Assembly (NCBI GenBank): GCA_033961575.1
Contig: CM066730.1
Location: 151,493,523 to 151,557,522, forward strand
Source of the DNA: Aselliscus stoliczkanus
Lineage: Eukaryota; Chordata; Mammalia; Chiroptera; Hipposideridae
Length of the DNA: 64,000 bases
Direction of reading: 5' to 3'
Both the position numbers and the translations under genes were made by a program. Within the stretch, counting starts at the first letter, position 1. The number at the start of each line of letters is the position of its first letter. The notes under the pieces were generated by a model, which saw nothing but the letters and a program-made list of their open reading frames with translations, did no database searches and was not told the DNA's origin. Below are positions 33,871 to 46,019 of this stretch, in pieces.

Positions 33871-34443
33871 CACTCTAGACAAGTATTTTCCAAGGACTGT
33901 TACCTGAAATTCTGGTCCGATGAAAAATTCTGTGATGAAAATATTACTTGCTCAAATAAGCTCAGAAACACTGCTCTCCTGTTCATGCTTCCCAATGCAC
34001 AATAGTAAGGACTCTTGAGAAACCCAATAGTCATAAGCCAATGGATAAATGAACAGTTAAGAACAAGGAAAATACCTATGCTAATTCTATTTAACATAGT
34101 TATTTCCCAAAATTGTTGGTTCACAGAACCCTTTCTTCCTGGAACATTTATTAGCCAAAGAAACTAGTATTTTCTAACAGTGTACTATGAGAAGTGCTAT
34201 GGTATGTAGGGATGGACTTGAGGAGGGAAATACAGAAAAATACAAAGTAACAAAAGTGTACCTTAGATGACGCCCCTCAGAGTTCACCGTTCTTAATATT
34301 TGTGTGTGTTGCTTTATGTTTGTACACATCATTTGACATATTTGAGATGATATATAAACAAGTAGCCTTTCATCATGAACTATATATATCTCTTACACTT
34401 ATATTTTCCATAATTTAATTTTACTGTGCTTCAGTTTGGATGG
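33871..34443. other. Intergenic, nothing recognised
   Basis: AT-leaning unique sequence. Confidence 0.3.
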
Positions 34444-34491
<48 letters not shown>

Positions 34492-34538
34492 GATAGATAG
34501 ATAGATGATAGATAGATAGAGAGAGGGAGAGAGAGAGA
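34444..34538. repeat. (GATA)n microsatellite grading into GAGA
   Basis: GATA units, interrupted by two GATGATA steps, then GAGAGGGAGAGAGAGAGA. Confidence 0.97.
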
Positions 34539-35284
34539 ACAGGAATCCTCTCTCATGTCTCTTCTTATAAGGGCAGTAATCCCATTCATGAAGGTTCCAC
34601 TCTCATGACCTAATTACCTTCTGGGTCCCACCTCCAAATATTACCACATCGGGGATTTAGGTTTCAACATATGAATTTTTTTTGGGAGGGGGTGGGGAAC
34701 ACAAACATGCAATCCATAGTGGATAGATTCTTAGAAGAACATTTTCATCATCTCAGTACATATGGCCAAATTTCTTCCATAAAGGGATTGTAACATTAAA
34801 AAGTGATCCATTCTATATTTTAAAAGGCCAATCTGAGGCACATAGAGAATAGAAAGAAGAGACCAGTTAACGGATCAGTTTTATAGTCCAAACAAGAGAT
34901 GATGGTGGCCTGGAAAATGACAGTTTAAGTAGGGTTGGAGACCAAAATGCAGACTTCAGAGATAAGCCAGAGGGAGAATGGGCTAGACATGGCTGTGTTT
35001 ATCACAACAGGAGACCTGCTTTCTACTCAGAGCTCCTGGAAATCTCATCAGGTATTTCTAGTTCAGAGGAGAATTTCCCGAACTTTCACTATCTCCCTAA
35101 AAAAGCTTCATTAAGGGCAACTGAGAGCAACCTGTGCTGTGTTCTGGGTGTCTCAGGTATACATCCTAGCACCCCAGGCACAGGATGCTCCTATGCTAGT
35201 CCATGTGGTCGTGGTCCCCAAACTCAGTGGCCATCCATCGAGGGCTTTCCAAATTCCTTACAGTAACCAGTATGATGGGTATGA
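34539..35284. other. Intergenic with a possible L2 piece
   Basis: About 34850-34920 (GACCAGTTAACGGATCAGTT, then AGAGATGATGGTGGCCTGGA) resembles antisense L2. The rest is unassigned. Confidence 0.3.
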
Positions 35285-35455
35285 TAATGTTAGCTAACAT
35301 TATGGAACCCCTATTTGCCACGCCCTGTTCTAAGAGCTTTGTCTAAATTAACTCAAAACTCACTTAATTCTCACAATGGCCTTATGAAGGATATAGGATT
35401 ATTAGTCTTATGAGGAAACTGAAGTTAAGAGCAGTAAAAGACTTATTTTAAATAA
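35285..35455 (-). repeat. MIR SINE remnant
   Basis: GTTAGCTAACATTATGGAAC, CTCACTTAATTCTCACAATG and TTATGAGGAAACTGAAGTTA are in reverse MIR order. Confidence 0.65.
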
Positions 35456-35469
35456 CACAGGACGTACAT

Positions 35470-36540
35470 GGAAACTATTTGTCGGAATTCTTTATTATTC
35501 TGGATACAAATCTTTTGTTATTTTTTCGTATTTTTAAGATTTTATCCCAGACTTGTCTTTTCATTTTTACTGGCGTTTTTGATGGGTGATGAAATCCAGT
35601 GTATTAATTTTTATTCTGTGGAAAAGTTTGTTATGAATTTAATTTCTGTAATGCACATAGGCCTGTTCAGATTCCTTATTTCTTCTTGTGTTCGTTTTGG
35701 TATGTTGTATTTTCAAGGAATTTGTTCATTTTATCTGTTGAGTTTATTGGCATAAAGTTGGTCATATACATTTATTAATCTTTTAATAATCTGTAAGACC
35801 TTTCTGATATCTCCTATTTACTCCTGATATTGATCATTTGTTTTTTTCTCCTTTTTCTTCATCAGCTAGCTAGAGATTTGTCAATTTTATGGCACCTTTC
35901 AAAGATTAGCTTTGGATTTCATTGATTTTCTTTATTGTATGTCCACTTCTATCCACTGTTTTTTTAAATACTTTTCTTCTTTTCAAGCATAAGTACTTAA
36001 AGTATAATTTTCCTCCTAAACATTGCTTTAATTGCATTCAAAGATTTTGAATATGTTGTTTTTTTATTATCAGTCAGTTCAAAATATTTTCTAATTTCTT
36101 TTGTGACTTCTTTAATATATGAGTTATTTAGAAGTGTGTTGCTTGATTTCCAATATTTAGAGCTTTTCTAGATACTTGTATCTTTTTCTGTTGATTTCTA
36201 ATTTAATTGCATTGTGTCCAATTAACATACTCGGTAAGATTTCAATCTTTTGACATTTTATGGCCCAGTACATGGTCTATACTGGTGAACATTCTATGCA
36301 CTTGAAACAATACTGCTATTGTCTATAATGGTTAATAAATACCAAACAGATCAAGAGGATTGAGATTGTTGTTAAGATCCTCTATATTTTTTACAATTTT
36401 TTGTCTAATTATTCTATCAAATACTTGAGGAGAGTGTTACAGTTGCCACTATGATTATGAAATTACCCAATTTTCACTTTAATTCTGTCAGTTTTTGTTT
36501 CATGTGCTAGACACATGTACATTTAAACTATATACTTAAG
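35470..36540 (-). mobile_element. L1M ORF2 remnant, antisense
   Basis: CTAGCTAGAGATTTGTCAAT, GATTAGCTTTGGATTTCATT, GTGTTGCTTGATTTCCAATA and CAGTACATGGTCTATACTGG are hallmark antisense phrases of old L1 ORF2. All frames are broken. Confidence 0.8.
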
Positions 36541-36685
36541 ATGTGTGTGTGTGTTTCACTCTATGGGAATTTTATCTTACTAATATTTAAAATAAATAGG
36601 ACTCAGGGCCAAAAGGAGTGGCCCATAGAAGAAAGTCTGAAAAAAATGATTCGGGAGAAGGCTGAAATAAAAATGAAATTGTCAA

Positions 36686-36830
36686 GGGCCGGCCGAGTGG
36701 CCCAGTTGGTTAAGAGCTCACTCAAGAGTGTGAGCTGAGCTCTGAGCAACAGCAGTTCAATGCCCAGCCCGAGCTGAGCTGCCGTTGAGCTGCCAACAGG
36801 TGGCAGGATGACTCAGCTAAAAAAAAAAAA
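36686..36830 (+). mobile_element. tRNA-derived SINE, type B
   Basis: GGGCCGGCCGAGTGGCCCAG start, GTTGGTTAAGAGCTCACTCA, CAGTTCAATGCCCAGCCCGA, GCTGCCAACAGGTGGCAGGA and A tail. An imperfect AAATTGTC repeat flanks it. Confidence 0.9.
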
Positions 36831-37655
36831 AATTGTCCACAGCCTCAGCCTCAGTTTCCCTACCTCTAAAATGTGTTTGGGAAGGCAATATACTTAACAG
36901 CTTTCCAGTTCTGACATTTTTACCTATGGAAGACCTAAATAAAGTTCAAGTAAGACTAGTAGAGCAGCCACTAGTCCTGGTGTTAGCCTCCTAGTCTGCA
37001 CTTACTAGGATCTCCAGTAAGGACCAGTTTCCACCACCCTTATGGAATTCTAGTTCCCCCAAATCTTAGGTTTCCTTTGGGGGCACATACAGACCTTCTC
37101 TGTATCCTGATTTCTCCCTCATTGCTGAACCTTCTCCTGAGTAATGGCATCCCTCAAGACTGAATGACTCCTGAGGTGCTACTGGGATTTATTTGACTCC
37201 TTGATCGCTGATACCCATAGGCCTCATTAGTACACCAACCAGGTATCTCTCAGGGAGATGCTGAGATGTGGCAGCTTCTGGAGAGTGTCTGAATAGAACC
37301 CTCTTATAGACAAGTATATGGGTGCTGGAGCTGCCCAAGGCAGCTGTGGGACATGGGTGTGGAGGAGGGGCATGTGCTGGACCTTGGAACAGGGCATAAA
37401 AGAAAATGGGCATGAAAGACAAGACCAGGACCCTTGGAAGGCTACTCCCAGAAGATCACTGCCAGCCATAGCTCTGGAACAGTGTCGCCTGTGGAAGCTG
37501 CAGAGCCCAGAGGTTGTTGGTGACAGACCTTGGTTATGTCCTTTAATACTGTGCAACCTCAGAGGAGTTAATCAACCTGAGTCCCAATTTCCTTCTTTGT
37601 AAAAATCTAGAATTTTTGAAAAAGATTTGTTGTGAGGATAAATAATAGAGCTATT
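36831..37655. other. Intergenic, nothing recognised
   Basis: Two overlapping frames near 37227-37602 on opposite strands have no family features. Confidence 0.3.
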
Positions 37656-37870
37656 CTTTTTTGAAAAATAACTATTCTGCAGGCACAGTGCTAAGCACTT
37701 TACATGTACAATTTCAATGAATCATCAGGACAATCCTTTGAGGTAAGTACCATTATTATTACTGGCTTCTAAAAGAGGACGTTTAGATAACTTTAAACTT
37801 GAATGATGGAGTCAGGACTAGAACCCAGGTCTGATTCTAGTGCCCATGCTCTTAACCATTATTCTGTCTT
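37656..37870 (-). repeat. MIR SINE, near full length
   Basis: GGCACAGTGCTAAGCACTTT, GAGGTAAGTACCATTATTAT, AGGACTAGAACCCAGGTCTG and ATGCTCTTAACCATTATTCT are in reverse MIR order. Confidence 0.75.
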
Positions 37871-38380
37871 GGATGTACAGTAACTGGTTCATGGTAACTG
37901 TTCAATTAAAATGGGTTCTAGCCCTGCCTCTTCTCCCATGTTAAGGCCATTTCAAGAGGCATAGACCAAGACTAGAAGAGAAGCACATCTGAAGAAGATA
38001 ATACAAGGACGGACCATGTGTTCCTGATTTCATTTCTCCTGCTTTCCGTTCAACTTTGTTCATTTCAGTTGAAAATGTTGCTAAGGAGAGGATTTTGGTT
38101 GTGGTGGGAGTGGATAACTTAGGCAGAAGTCCTCAAGGAAAAAGACTGCTGAATATGATGGTAGTTTTGAAAGAGAAATTGATATAGAAACCATTGAACC
38201 TGGAGTCCATTCTTGCAACACAGTTGCTTTTTCTTTTTCTTACTATATCACTGGTGTATTATAAAAGGATATAACTCAGGAAGAAATGCACAGAGAAAGG
38301 GTGTGAAATTTCCATGCTATCTGAATGTGCCTCTCTCCCCAGACCTCCACATTTTTGCCAACCTGGACACTCTCCAAATC
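37871..38380. other. Intergenic, nothing recognised
   Basis: Unassigned unique sequence. Confidence 0.3.
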
Positions 38381-38385
38381 ATATC

Positions 38386-38836
38386 TTTTTTTTTTTTTTT
38401 TTTAAAGATTTTATTGGGGAATTGGCGGAGGGGAACAGTGTTGGGGAATCGGGGAAGGGGAACAGACAAGTTGCTGTCTTTTTGTTCTTCAGTTTAGTTG
38501 CTGAGGATGTTGCTTCACTGTTGGTATCGTCATTGCGCTCTTCCCGGATGAGGCAGATCGGTCGCTGGCCTCTGGATGTCGCTCACCACGGCTATTGGCA
38601 GCTCATGCTTGGCTGCCAGCCGCTCACGCTGGCTGCGGGCCACTCACTGTAGCCTATGGCAGCCCACTGCAGCAGGGGCTGCAGCCCACACCATCACCGG
38701 GGCTTGCACAGCCCAGCTCCAGGTGGAGCTGTTGTTAACTGTAGAGGGCAGTGTCACTGGCCCTCATGTGGGATCCGAACCGGGGCCGCTGGCATCCCAA
38801 AACCAGCGCCTAACCAATGCACCACTCGGCCGGCCC
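38386..38836 (-). mobile_element. tRNA-derived SINE, long form (type A), subfamily 2
   Basis: Reverse copy with AAAGATTTTATTGGGGAATT at the tail side, GTCACTGGCCCTCATGTGGG and a final CACCACTCGGCCGGCCCC. It lacks the GGCCCATG segment present in the 14562 copy and has GGGATGCCAG-like changes (GGCATCCCAAAACCAGCGCC) shared with the 61024 copy. AAATCATATCTTTTT at both ends (near 38375 and 38837) is the target duplication. Confidence 0.93.
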
Positions 38837-38994
38837 CAAATCATATCTTTTTAAGGTTTTTATGGAGGCTCCATTGCATAGGCATGACCAATTAAACCAC
38901 CGGTCATTGGTGATTGGACTCAATCTCTAGCCCTTCTTCCCTCCCCCGAGGTCTGGGGTCTCAACACAATCACTCTTATACCATTGCCATAGCA

Positions 38995-39180
38995 TCATAA
39001 AGTCATTTATCCAATATTTATTAACCCCTACCCATACCCTGTGCTAAGAATTGGAAATAGAAAGGTAAAATATCGTTCTCCATCTTTAAGGAGTTCCACA
39101 AACCACTGTGTGTATCAGTATAGGTATGGGGAGTAATAGAAGCACATTAACAGTATTATTAGAGTCCAAAGGAAGGAGAA
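38995..39180 (-). mobile_element. L2-like fragment, antisense
   Basis: TTTATCCAATATTTATTAAC, CCCTGTGCTAAGAATTGGAA and CTCCATCTTTAAGGAGTTCC follow the antisense L2 3'-end order. Confidence 0.5.
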
Positions 39181-39289
39181 ATATGGTGGAAATCACAGAA
39201 GGCTTCCATGATTAATATTTTACCAAGAGGAGAAAACAAAGAAAGGCAATTCAACTGGGGAGTAATTTAATAATAGTAGTGATAATAAT

Positions 39290-39495
39290 TAATGGTTATT
39301 GCTATAATGTTTCATATGCCTAAAATATCATTTAATCTTCACCAAAACCTTCAAGGTGTATGTTATTTTCTCAGTTTTACAGGTGATGAAATGGAGATAT
39401 AATGAGATTAATGACTTTCTCTATATTGTGCTATTTGTAAGTGGCAGAGCTGGACTCAAGCCTAATCTGTGACTGCAGAGGCCCTACTGCCCCCT
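39290..39495 (-). repeat. MIR SINE remnant
   Basis: TTTCATATGCCTAAAATATC, CAGTTTTACAGGTGATGAAA and AAGTGGCAGAGCTGGACTCA are in reverse MIR order. Confidence 0.65.
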
Positions 39496-39577
39496 GGGTA
39501 CATATGGCCTCATGGAGAACCACTGTGAAAGGCCCTGGAATGTTTGGAGGAAGGTGAATGAATTGGTTTATCTTGAG

Positions 39578-39785
39578 CTGGAATCAGCAAACCTTTCCTG
39601 TAAGGGGCCAGAGAGTAAATCTTTTAGGCTTTGTAGGACGCACACAGTTCCTATTACAACTTCGCAACTCTTATTGTAGGGCAAAAGTAGCCACAGACAT
39701 AAATGAATAATTTTCTTTATCTGTCTTAAAATGCAAGAACCATTCCTAGCTAGCAAGCCATAGGAAAGCATGTGAGTTGAGCTAA
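39578..39785 (+). mobile_element. hAT-type non-autonomous DNA transposon fragment
   Basis: AATCAGCAAACCTTTCCTGT, AAGGGGCCAGAGAGTAAATC and TTTTAGGCTTTGTAGGACGC match the left half of the abundant GGCAAACTTTTTCTGTAAAG family of old hAT elements. The right end is diverged or missing. Confidence 0.65.
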
Positions 39786-39919
39786 AGTCCAGATAGATAA
39801 GGATCAGATTTCAAAGGACATTGAGCACCATGCTAAGGAATTTAGTATTAGCTCACAAACAATGGGAGTTTTTAAAGGCCTTTTAAGCAGAGAAGCAGCA
39901 TGATCAGCTCTGCCATTTT

Positions 39920-40265
39920 TTTAAATTAGTTTCAGGTGTACAACACAGTGCAATAGTTATACATTTTACCCCTCAAAGTGACAACCCCCCTCCCCCAATT
40001 CTCCACCCCACTCCTCCCCCCCATATCATATATATCTATTACTCTTCCTCTGACTCCCTTCCATAGTATACTCCACATCCCGTGACTATCTATACATATT
40101 CAATTACAGTTGGTATACAACCTCCGCTTCAGGTATACAGTGCAGTGATCAAACCTCTACTCCATCCATGAAATGGTCTCCCCAACAAAACATGTGACCA
40201 TCTGATGCCCCACAAAATATTTACACCAGTATTAATGTGGCAATATTCCCTGTAGCAATATTGTA
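39920..40265 (-). mobile_element. L1 3'-end, antisense
   Basis: TTAGTTTCAGGTGTACAACA, AGTTATACATTTTACCCCTC and ACTCCACATCCCGTGACTAT match the antisense L1 3' tail also found at 21516. Confidence 0.65.
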
Positions 40266-41739
40266 GTTGCCTATTTTTTCAGCTCTGCCTTTTGAACAGC
40301 CACACAGGCCATGTGTAGGATGAGTTGGATGGAAGGAAGACTAGAACAAGAGAGACCAGGAAAGAAGCTCTTGTTCTCCTTCAGTGAAAATACTCTTTCG
40401 GTATGTTTTTGTCCCTTCTCTGTCTTGGATCTTGTATAGTCCTCGTGTTACTTAAATACAGTTGCTACTTAACAACTTTTTAAATAGTCTATATTTCCCT
40501 AGTTTGATTCTTAGAACATTCTCTCAAAGGAGACAAGAATGAAGAATTTTAAGCAGGAAAGTATAACATATATTTAAAGCATGCTTTATAACAGTTCTTC
40601 TCCCTTTAGCTTCCAGCCTGCCCCTTTTCTCAGGCTCTCTCCCTTTTCCTTCCTGGATGGATCCTATGTAGGGCCTGATCAGGAAGCAAGAGAGTAACCC
40701 CTTCTGGGTACCAACCATAGCCCCAAAGGGAGCTCTGTATTTGCAAAAATAAGACAGTAGAAACTTTAACTTATCTTAAAATTTCACATTACAGTTGACT
40801 AATACTATATTTCCACTTTCTTTCTATCTCTTTTGGTTCTCATTATTACCATATTACTTTGTCTTGACTCTAGATTTTTTTTTAAGTTGGTACATAGTGA
40901 GAGGTCACCCTAAAATCATAGATTCTCTGAATCTTAGTATCATTGAGCTTTACAACCTTAGATATTTGTGGTAAAGGAATTTTTAGAGTTGTCCATTCTA
41001 ACTTCACAACCAATGCAGTGATAGAACCCATGAATGATATAGCCTATAGCTTATACTAGAATGCTTGTAAAAATTAAGAACTTGCTATTTCACTCTCCCC
41101 CTAAGAGTGGAATGTTTTATTATTGGGCAGTATTAATCACCAGAGGTATTTTTTGTAAAATTTGCCCTTGCCTGCCCTGCAACTTTCACCAAGTATTTCT
41201 ATTTTTTCCTTTGTAAACATACAATACACATTTCCACCTTTTTTGGCATAGCAACCTTTGAAATATTTGAGATCTCTAAAGTTCCTCACAAGTCTTCAAG
41301 CTAAACTTTTTCAGTCTCTTCCACTCCTCCTTAAATAACATGGCTTTATAGGTCTTTTACTGATAATCTCTTTTCTCTGTATAGACAAGCTCTGGCTTGT
41401 TATTTCCCCTTTTAAATTACGGGTCCAAGAATTAAAAACAGTGCTGTGGGCAACCCCTTGGGCTTTTTGCTTGACTCTGATGAATATCAGTTTTCTCAGT
41501 TGTAAGATGCAGCTAACAGTATGTATTGATTTTGTGGCATTGTGGGGTGATTATGATTAATGTATTTAAATGGTATGGATTAACATCTGTTTAGAAATCT
41601 GTTGAGAGCTTTGTAAATCCAAGGGAAAGCTTCAGAATAAGGTCAACATAATTAACCCCATAGGAAGCAAAGTTCATCACCAAGGATAGTTCCACCATTA
41701 GTAACGCAAGTATCTTACCCTTTGGGGGCCCAGCTAAGA
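40266..41739. other. Intergenic, AT-rich, nothing recognised
   Basis: No gene or clear repeat recognised over about 1.5 kb. Confidence 0.3.
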
Positions 41740-42770
41740 CTCAATCCATTCTTGTATCCAACATTTATAATGCTTACTATGTGCCAGTCATTATTCTAGA
41801 ATCTGGTGATATACAATGAACACAAAAAGATTAAAACCCCTGTATTCTTGTGAGGGAAACTGACAACTGGAAAAATTATATAGTACATTAGAAGATACTA
41901 ATTACCATGAAGAACGATAAAATAGGAGATGGGGATATGTGGGATATTTCTGTTTTAAACAGGATGGTCGGGAAAGACTCGGCTCTTTCCTGAGATGACT
42001 TGACAGAGGTGAGGGTGTGAACCATAAAGATATCTGGGGAAAGAGAATTTCTAGCAGTGGAAACAATAAGTCAAAAGCTCTGAGGTAGGAGCATGCCTTG
42101 AATGAGAAGCAGAAAAGGACTTTGTAGCTGGAATAGATTTCGAGTGAGAGAGAGAGGAGATAAGGCCATGGAGGGGATGGAGAACATTAGAGCCCTTTGT
42201 CTTTTTTCTGAGTGCTAAAAGAAGCCATCAGTGTTTCAATAAGAGGATTTATGTGATGTTTAAATGATCTGACCTACATTGTAATAGAATTACCATAGTT
42301 ACTGTGCTAAGAATAGACTGTAGGGAAAAAGAATTGAAGACATAGAACTAATTAGGGAATATTACAACATTCCTGATAGAGAAGATGATGATTTGGACCA
42401 GAATAGTAAAGGTGTAGATAATGAGAAGTAATTTGGGGGGTTTGTCTTTTAAGGGGAACTGACAATGTTTGCATGTGGGATGTGGGGGGAAGAGAAAAGT
42501 TAAGAAGAATCTGTGGTATTTCTTTTTAGCCTTAGCCACGTCAAAGGATGGAATTGCCATTGACTGAGCTGAGGAAGTTTGAGAAAAGTAGGTTTATAGG
42601 GAATTGGAAGTTTGCTTTTAAAAACTGTTAGTTTTAATATTTCTATTAAATATCCAAATGAAGAAGGTGTCAAGTAGGCATTTGGGTAGATGAATTAAAA
42701 GAAGAGAACTGGGATGTAGATATATTTCAGATTTATCAGCATATACTAGTATTTAAAGCCTAAGTTGTAT
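41740..42770 (-). mobile_element. L2 remnant, about 1 kb, antisense
   Basis: TACTATGTGCCAGTCATTAT, GGTCGGGAAAGACTCGGCTC, AAAGATATCTGGGGAAAGAG, GGAGCATGCCTTGAATGAGA, AGGATGGAATTGCCATTGAC and GTGTCAAGTAGGCATTTGGG occur in the order of antisense L2, running from its 3' end into the reverse-transcriptase region. Confidence 0.7.
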
Positions 42771-43169
42771 CCACAACTAGAATGAGGATTCAAATCAGAG
42801 CCTGCTAACTTCCACAGCATTGCATACTGTCTCTAACATGAATAATAATGCAATAATATCAGTTTTCTCATCCATCTGAACCTGAACCCTGCCAAGGCTT
42901 TATGTGATGTTATTTTAACCCCAATTAATAGCTACTTACTTTTTCACTACCAGTGCAATGTCTCAAATATTGAAATTCTGATCCAAGGTTTTGGGATTCT
43001 CAATGGAAAAAAAAAAAAACTTGACAATTGGCTATGTTGGGCAATGTGCACTTTCTGCCCTCTAAAAGTTAATACACAGGTCAGTTTTCTCTCGTGTCAC
43101 CTAAAGTGGGCTTAGTATTTGGTGACCTGTTAAAGTCTTTGTGAAATTTGATGGTGGGAAAGACACATT

Positions 43170-43345
43170 TCAGCTTAATGTGGTGGTAAGAGCATGGGGA
43201 CATGGAGTTTGAGTCCCGACTCCATCACCTACTCTCTGCCTGGAGTTGGATAGCTGATTTTATAAAATGAAAATAGTGATACTGACTTCAGTGGGTTGTC
43301 ATGATAATCTGATGAGATCGCATTTATTAATACATTTTTATAGAA
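43170..43345 (+). repeat. MIR SINE remnant
   Basis: GTGGTAAGAGCATGGGGACA, GGAGTTTGAGTCCCGACTCC and GTGGGTTGTCATGATAATCT are in sense MIR order. Confidence 0.6.
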
Positions 43346-43349
43346 TGCC

Positions 43350-43478
43350 ATTTTATTTTATTTTATTTTATTTTATTTTATTTTGAGGGCAGTATCACTG
43401 GCCCTCAAATGTGGGATCCGAACCAGGGCTGCTGGCGTCGCAAGCCAGCACTTAACCACCGCTCCACTCGGCCGGCCC
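43350..43478 (-). mobile_element. tRNA-derived SINE, short form (type A), with pentamer tail
   Basis: Reverse copy with GAGGGCAGTATCACTGGCCC and CTCCACTCGGCCGGCCC. Its tail has become a clean (ATTTT)n run at 43350-43384. CCATTTTAT occurs on both sides. Confidence 0.9.
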
Positions 43479-43479
43479 A

Positions 43480-44198
43480 AGAGTACCATTTTATAAATGA
43501 CCATTTCCTTCTTTAGGGTCTGGAAATGGTGCTTTCTGTTAGCATTCTGTTGCAGTAATTTAGGGACCAGCAAAAAGATTAAGAGGAGAGGACTGGTCAG
43601 TAACATGTTCTGTTGTCCTGGCCTGCCAAGGTAGGATCAAGGATTGAGTCCAGATCAAACTGAAGATCCATTCCCACTCACCACTCAGCTCGCTTCTGTG
43701 AGCAACATGGCTGTGGAGAAGTCCTTACTAGTTTTCAAGAAAAGCTTCCAGACACATAGGTACTGAATTCCCTTGTAAATACACTTCACTTTCTTGAGAA
43801 ATGACAGTGACACAGAAGTTTTCTCTCAGTTTTGATTCTTGAGTCTCAGAGCCATCTTTACATGTCAATTTGTTCCCTGTAGCTGTAACCACTGCAGGTA
43901 GGACTGGAAAGACGAGGTTGAGGGGATAAAAGTTCTCAAAGAAAGATTTCTCTTCCCCTAAAAAGTTTATTTGAAATTCCCTTTTTCCTGAAAATTTATG
44001 GTGTGTGAGTTTTGAAAGGTATAGCATCAGAGAGAAAGAAGACAAAAAGAAGCTAGGGTTGTTGTTTTATATTTACACTCTCCTTTGCAGCACCTATCAG
44101 TCTTAATATTTGAAAGAATAACTTTAGTAAATACAGAGAGCTCTAGAAATTTTTGGTTTACTGTAAGACATTTTGTATTTCCCTAGCCTCTTTGTTTT

Positions 44199-44200
<2 letters not shown>
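43480..44200. other. Intergenic, nothing recognised
   Basis: Upstream flank of the second OR pseudogene. Untranslated OR exons might lie here but cannot be recognised. Confidence 0.3.
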
Positions 44201-44248
<48 letters not shown>

Positions 44249-44260
44249 GTGTGTGTGTGT
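44201..44260. repeat. (TG)n microsatellite
   Basis: About 60 bases of TG units, with one TTG interruption, lying 280 bases upstream of the OR pseudogene start. Confidence 0.97.
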
Positions 44261-44538
44261 TTTCTTCAAAATTCCTTCCACAAGGCCCTTGGAATTTTAT
44301 CAGGACTAGTTAGTTAGACAAACTAACAAATATTTATAGAATCCCTACTAAGTACCTGCAGCAATGCTAGGCCAATTTGGATCGAATATTCCCTGGTCAT
44401 GGAGGTGGATATCTTGGTTTGATTGTTTAGCTCTGAAATGCCTTTGGTCCCTGCATCTGTGGATCACACATGGTGTTCTCTCATGGAGACTTCAAGGAAT
44501 TCAGGAATATGTTCTTTTCTTTCCTCAGAAGGAAGGCC

Positions 44539-45486
44539 ATGCACAGCTGAGGCTGGAGAAATCATAGCTCTGTGACTGAGTTTATCCTCCTGGGCTTCTC
44601 CAGAAATTCCAGGACCAACTGGATCCTTTTCTTTCTCTTCATCTTCATCTACTTATTTACAGTCCTGGGCAATGGGATTATTGTTACCCTGGTCAGAGTA
44701 GAAGTGCACCTCCACACACCCATGTTCTTCTTTCTCAGCATCCTCTCTGTACTGGATCTCAGCTATGCCACCACCACAGTGCCCCAGATGTTGGTCCATC
44801 TAGTAAGCAAGAATAAGACCATATCCTATGTTGGATGTATGGTCCAAATGTATGTTTTCCTGACCTTGGGCATCACTGAGACCTGGATTTTTGAAGCTGT
44901 GGCCTAAGACAGATATGTTGCCATATGCTATACACTCCACTATGGGGTCAAGATGAGCTACACTCTGTGTGTTCTTCTGACAGTCAGCTCTGCCATTTGT
45001 GGTCTCATCTGTGCCCTTGTCTACACAGCCTTTGCAATGAATCTTTCCTATTGTGGTCCCAATGAGATCAACAACTTCTTTTGTGAAATTCCTGCTGTGT
45101 TGAAGTTGGACTGTGCAGATACATACCTTAATGACCAAGTGGATTTTATCTTGGGTTTCATCTTGCTCCTGATCCCATTATCCCTCATCCTGGCCTCATA
45201 TGTTCGAATCTTCATGGCTATTCTAAAGATCTGCTCCACCTAGGGGCAAATAAAGGCCTTCTCCACCTGTGCCTCACACATCACTGTAGTCACCATGTTC
45301 TGTATTCCATGCATGGTCATATATATGAGGCCTGGTTCTGAAACCTCCCCAGAGGATGACAAGAAGCTAGCCCTGTTCTATAATGTCATTTCTGCCTTTC
45401 TCAACCCTATTATCTACAGCCTCTGGAACAAGGATGTGAGGAAAGCTTTCCTCAAGTTAATTGGAATGAGTGAAAACAGTCAATAA
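44539..45486 (+). pseudogene. Olfactory receptor pseudogene, three nonsense codons, no indel
   Basis: From the ATG at 44539 to the TAA at 45484-45486 there are exactly 316 codons in one frame, the same as the intact OR at 18142. Premature stops are TGA at codon 4 (44548-44550), TAA at codon 123 (44905-44907), replacing the Tyr of MAYDRY, and TAG at codon 235 (45241-45243), replacing the Gln of the S-x-Q-G-x-K-A-F-S-T-C loop. Otherwise the receptor is preserved: NHS sequon, LGNGII, LHTPMFFF, DRYVA, PYCGPNEI-type loop 2 (SYCGPNEINNFFCEIPAVLK), KAFSTCASH and NPIIYSL. YSLWNKD replaces YSLRNKD. A good acceptor CTTTTCTTTCCTCAG lies ten bases before the ATG. It cannot encode a receptor as read. Confidence 0.95.
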
Positions 45487-45729
45487 ACTGTGGGCTAGGA
45501 CTACCTACAGTGCCTTTGGTCTCTGTCTAGACCATCCACACCTTCACTGAAGTTATTGGACTAAATGATGAGCCCAGAATGAGGGGGATATCTAGAAAAA
45601 AACCCACTTTTGCATTAATTTGATCACTGGAAACATTAGGAAAGGACTCAGGAAAAACTGTGTTCAAGGTCAAATACATTACACTGATCTTAAAACAAAG
45701 ACTGAAATGAGAAACAAAAAAGGGCATTA

Positions 45730-45930
45730 CAGAGTTGGATAAAGGGGTTGATCCAACAGGAGGATATAACATTTATAAATATTTATGCACCCAACATAAA
45801 AGAACCTAAATTTATAAAGCAAATATTTACAGACTTAAAGGGAAAATAGCAATACAATAATAGTAGAGGACTTTAATACCTCACTTACATCAATGGATAG
45901 ATTATCCAGACAGAAAATGAGTTTAGTTGG
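45730..45930 (+). mobile_element. L1 ORF2 fragment
   Basis: GGAGGATATAACATTTATAA, ATTTATGCACCCAACATAAA and TACATCAATGGATAGATTAT are sense L1 ORF2 endonuclease-region phrases. Confidence 0.75.
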
Positions 45931-46019
45931 ATTCAGAAAGCTTGTGGAACTCCTAGTATCTATTGGATTGATGGGACCAAGGTATAAGAGGAAGCTTTAA
46001 AGATAGGAACCTTAATATA

